8,558 bases of DNA. Source: an uncultured bacterium. Its GTDB lineage: Bacteria > Bacteroidota > Bacteroidia > Bacteroidales > Paludibacteraceae. Positions 7,762-8,558 of this stretch are shown here, one piece after another; position 1 is the stretch's first letter, and each line of letters starts with the position of its first letter. The notes below the pieces were generated by a model. The model had not been told where the DNA came from. It saw only the letters and a program-made list of their open reading frames with translations, and did not search any database. The DNA lies in NCBI GenBank assembly GCA_947074225.1, contig CAMTOX010000066.1, positions 1 through 8,558 on the forward strand, written 5' to 3'. Position numbers and translations under genes: made by a program.

Positions 7762-7960
7762 TCTTAAAAACTGCTTTAATGGCAAATCTATAAATCATGC
7801 TAACTCAAAAAAATCAATAGTTATGAGACTCTATATTCCTCATATTCATATGGTTTATATGAGTAACCATTAAACCAGATAGTTGAAAGGTGCTTTGTTA
7901 AAAGAAGAAATGTGCAAACAGATTGTCTGAATGAAGTTTCAATCCTGCTCTTCTTTACGC

Positions 7961-8558
7961 TTAGAACTCACCTTTAGATTTTGGTAGCTTTTTCTTCTTC
8001 TCTTTTTTATTATTATCGAAGGCCGGGGCCGGACGTTTATGCTTAGCATCGGGGTGATAAAGCTCCCACTTTGTACTCTTATGATATAGGCTCTCCTTAT
8101 CGTTCTGTTTTTTAAATGGGAATTGATATCCTAATCCAAATTCAATAAATTCTGCTTTCTGAAGATGTGTCTTTACCGATACTTGAGCGTACAAATTGTC
8201 GTATAAACGGCAGCGTAATCCCAAACGGAAATAGTTCCAACCATCTTCTTTCTGAATATCGTACTTATATAAAATTCCTACAGAATTAATGTTGTTCTCT
8301 TTCTTATGTGTATAGGCATTCTTTAGAGGGTCGTAAAGATATACGCCCCAATCGAACAAAATGGTAACACGGCTAATTGGGAATTCGTTGTTCAAACTAA
8401 TACCTACCCTTACTTTATTAATGAAATTCTCATTCTCAATATAATATCGGTTATAGGTAGTGTGCATCTGTTGTTCTGCTTTTTCCGCTTTTGTCATGCC
8501 CGCGGTGTATCCTTGTTGGTTGAAAGCGCCATCGTAAAAGAAGTCTAATCCCCCTCCT
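7961..8558 (-). CDS. Outer-membrane beta-barrel, PagL-like/acyloxyacyl hydrolase-like (5'-truncated)
   Basis: The C-terminal 198 residues of a minus-strand protein are visible. The frame stays open from the stop at 7961-7963 to the right edge, so the methionine at 8497-8495 is almost certainly internal. The 20 residues upstream of it (including LDFFYDGAFNQQGYTAG) look like normal protein of the same family. The sequence alternates hydrophobic and polar residues as in beta-strands: FDWGVYLYDPLKN, then YFRLGLRCRLYDNLYAQVSVKTH, then AEFIEFGLGYQFPF. This order resembles the C-terminal half of the Bacteroidota outer-membrane proteins annotated as acyloxyacyl hydrolase or PagL-like lipid A deacylase. 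No catalytic His-Ser signature is visible in this part; it may lie upstream, outside the window, so enzymatic activity cannot be judged. After the last predicted strand comes a hydrophilic tail of about 45 residues ending in a lysine-rich stretch (KKEKKKKLPKSKGEF), an unusual extension for a barrel. It converges on the adhesin array and is not part of that operon. Confidence 0.6.
   Translation of the reverse strand, partial: GGGLDFFYDGAFNQQGYTAGMTKAEKAEQQMHTTYNRYYIENENFINKVRVGISLNNEFPISRVTILFDWGVYLYDPLKNAYTHKKENNINSVGILYKYDIQKEDGWNYFRLGLRCRLYDNLYAQVSVKTHLQKAEFIEFGLGYQFPFKKQNDKESLYHKSTKWELYHPDAKHKRPAPAFDNNKKEKKKKLPKSKGEF

Larger units (their letters stand above)
7655..7960. other. Convergent intergenic region, no gene seen
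   Basis: This 306-nt stretch separates the end of the + strand array from the end of the minus-strand gene. It holds the perfect palindrome at 7688-7739 and the small hairpin at 7745-7761. Two overlapping weak inverted repeats are also visible: CTCATAT at 7839-7845 with ATATGAG at 7857-7863, and TGGTTTA at 7851-7857 with TAAACCA at 7871-7877. They share bases, so only one could form at a time, and both are short and AT-rich. I see no convincing coding sequence, tRNA or promoter here. Confidence 0.7.

Noticed and set aside
7839..7877. Weak inverted repeats as possible regulatory RNA or extra terminators
   Set aside because: The two 7-bp AT-rich stems are mutually exclusive, have long loops and no T-tract, and could easily arise by chance in this composition.
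8527..8558. Possible second adapter at the right edge (runs of C near the end)
   Set aside because: The sequence does not match the TruSeq adapters I know, and it reads through as plausible protein in frame with the minus-strand gene.

Overview
The window looks like a contig end from an AT-rich member of the Bacteroidota, probably Bacteroidales. The evidence is two very large secreted proteins that each end in a type IX secretion (T9SS) type A-like sorting domain, start codons without recognisable Shine-Dalgarno sequences, and a partial outer-membrane protein of a kind seen in that phylum. A closer taxonomic placement is not possible from the sequence alone.

Layout. Bases 1-47 are not biological. 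They are an untrimmed Illumina TruSeq adapter with an 8-base index, so genuine sequence starts at base 48. A three-gene array follows on the + strand: a 1314-aa Pmp-like beta-helix adhesin candidate (82-4026), a 143-aa signal-peptide protein with a C-terminal 'PLGDG + transmembrane + basic tail' module (4061-4492), and a 1033-aa paralogue of the first protein (4553-7654). Gaps of 34 and 60 nt and the shared strand suggest one transcription unit. A 306-nt convergent intergenic region (7655-7960) carries a perfect 52-nt palindrome, probably the terminator, and a second small hairpin. The 3' part of a minus-strand gene (7961 to the right edge) encodes a probable outer-membrane beta-barrel resembling the PagL-like/acyloxyacyl hydrolase proteins of Bacteroidota. 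Its 5' end lies outside the window.

How the parts relate. The two large proteins share one plan: signal peptide, conserved N-terminal beta region, parallel beta-helix with GGA(I/L/V) and FxxN motifs like those of chlamydial polymorphic membrane proteins, a long conserved body, then a T9SS sorting domain. The longer one carries three tandem 139-aa helix units where the shorter one has about one. Their length difference (281 aa) is almost exactly two units. Each unit of the longer protein carries a CDSC (CxxC) motif that the paralogue lacks. The small middle gene may be a membrane- or surface-anchored partner. The most plausible reading is a cell-surface adhesin cassette. The architectures are recognisable, but the specific functions are not established by the sequence.
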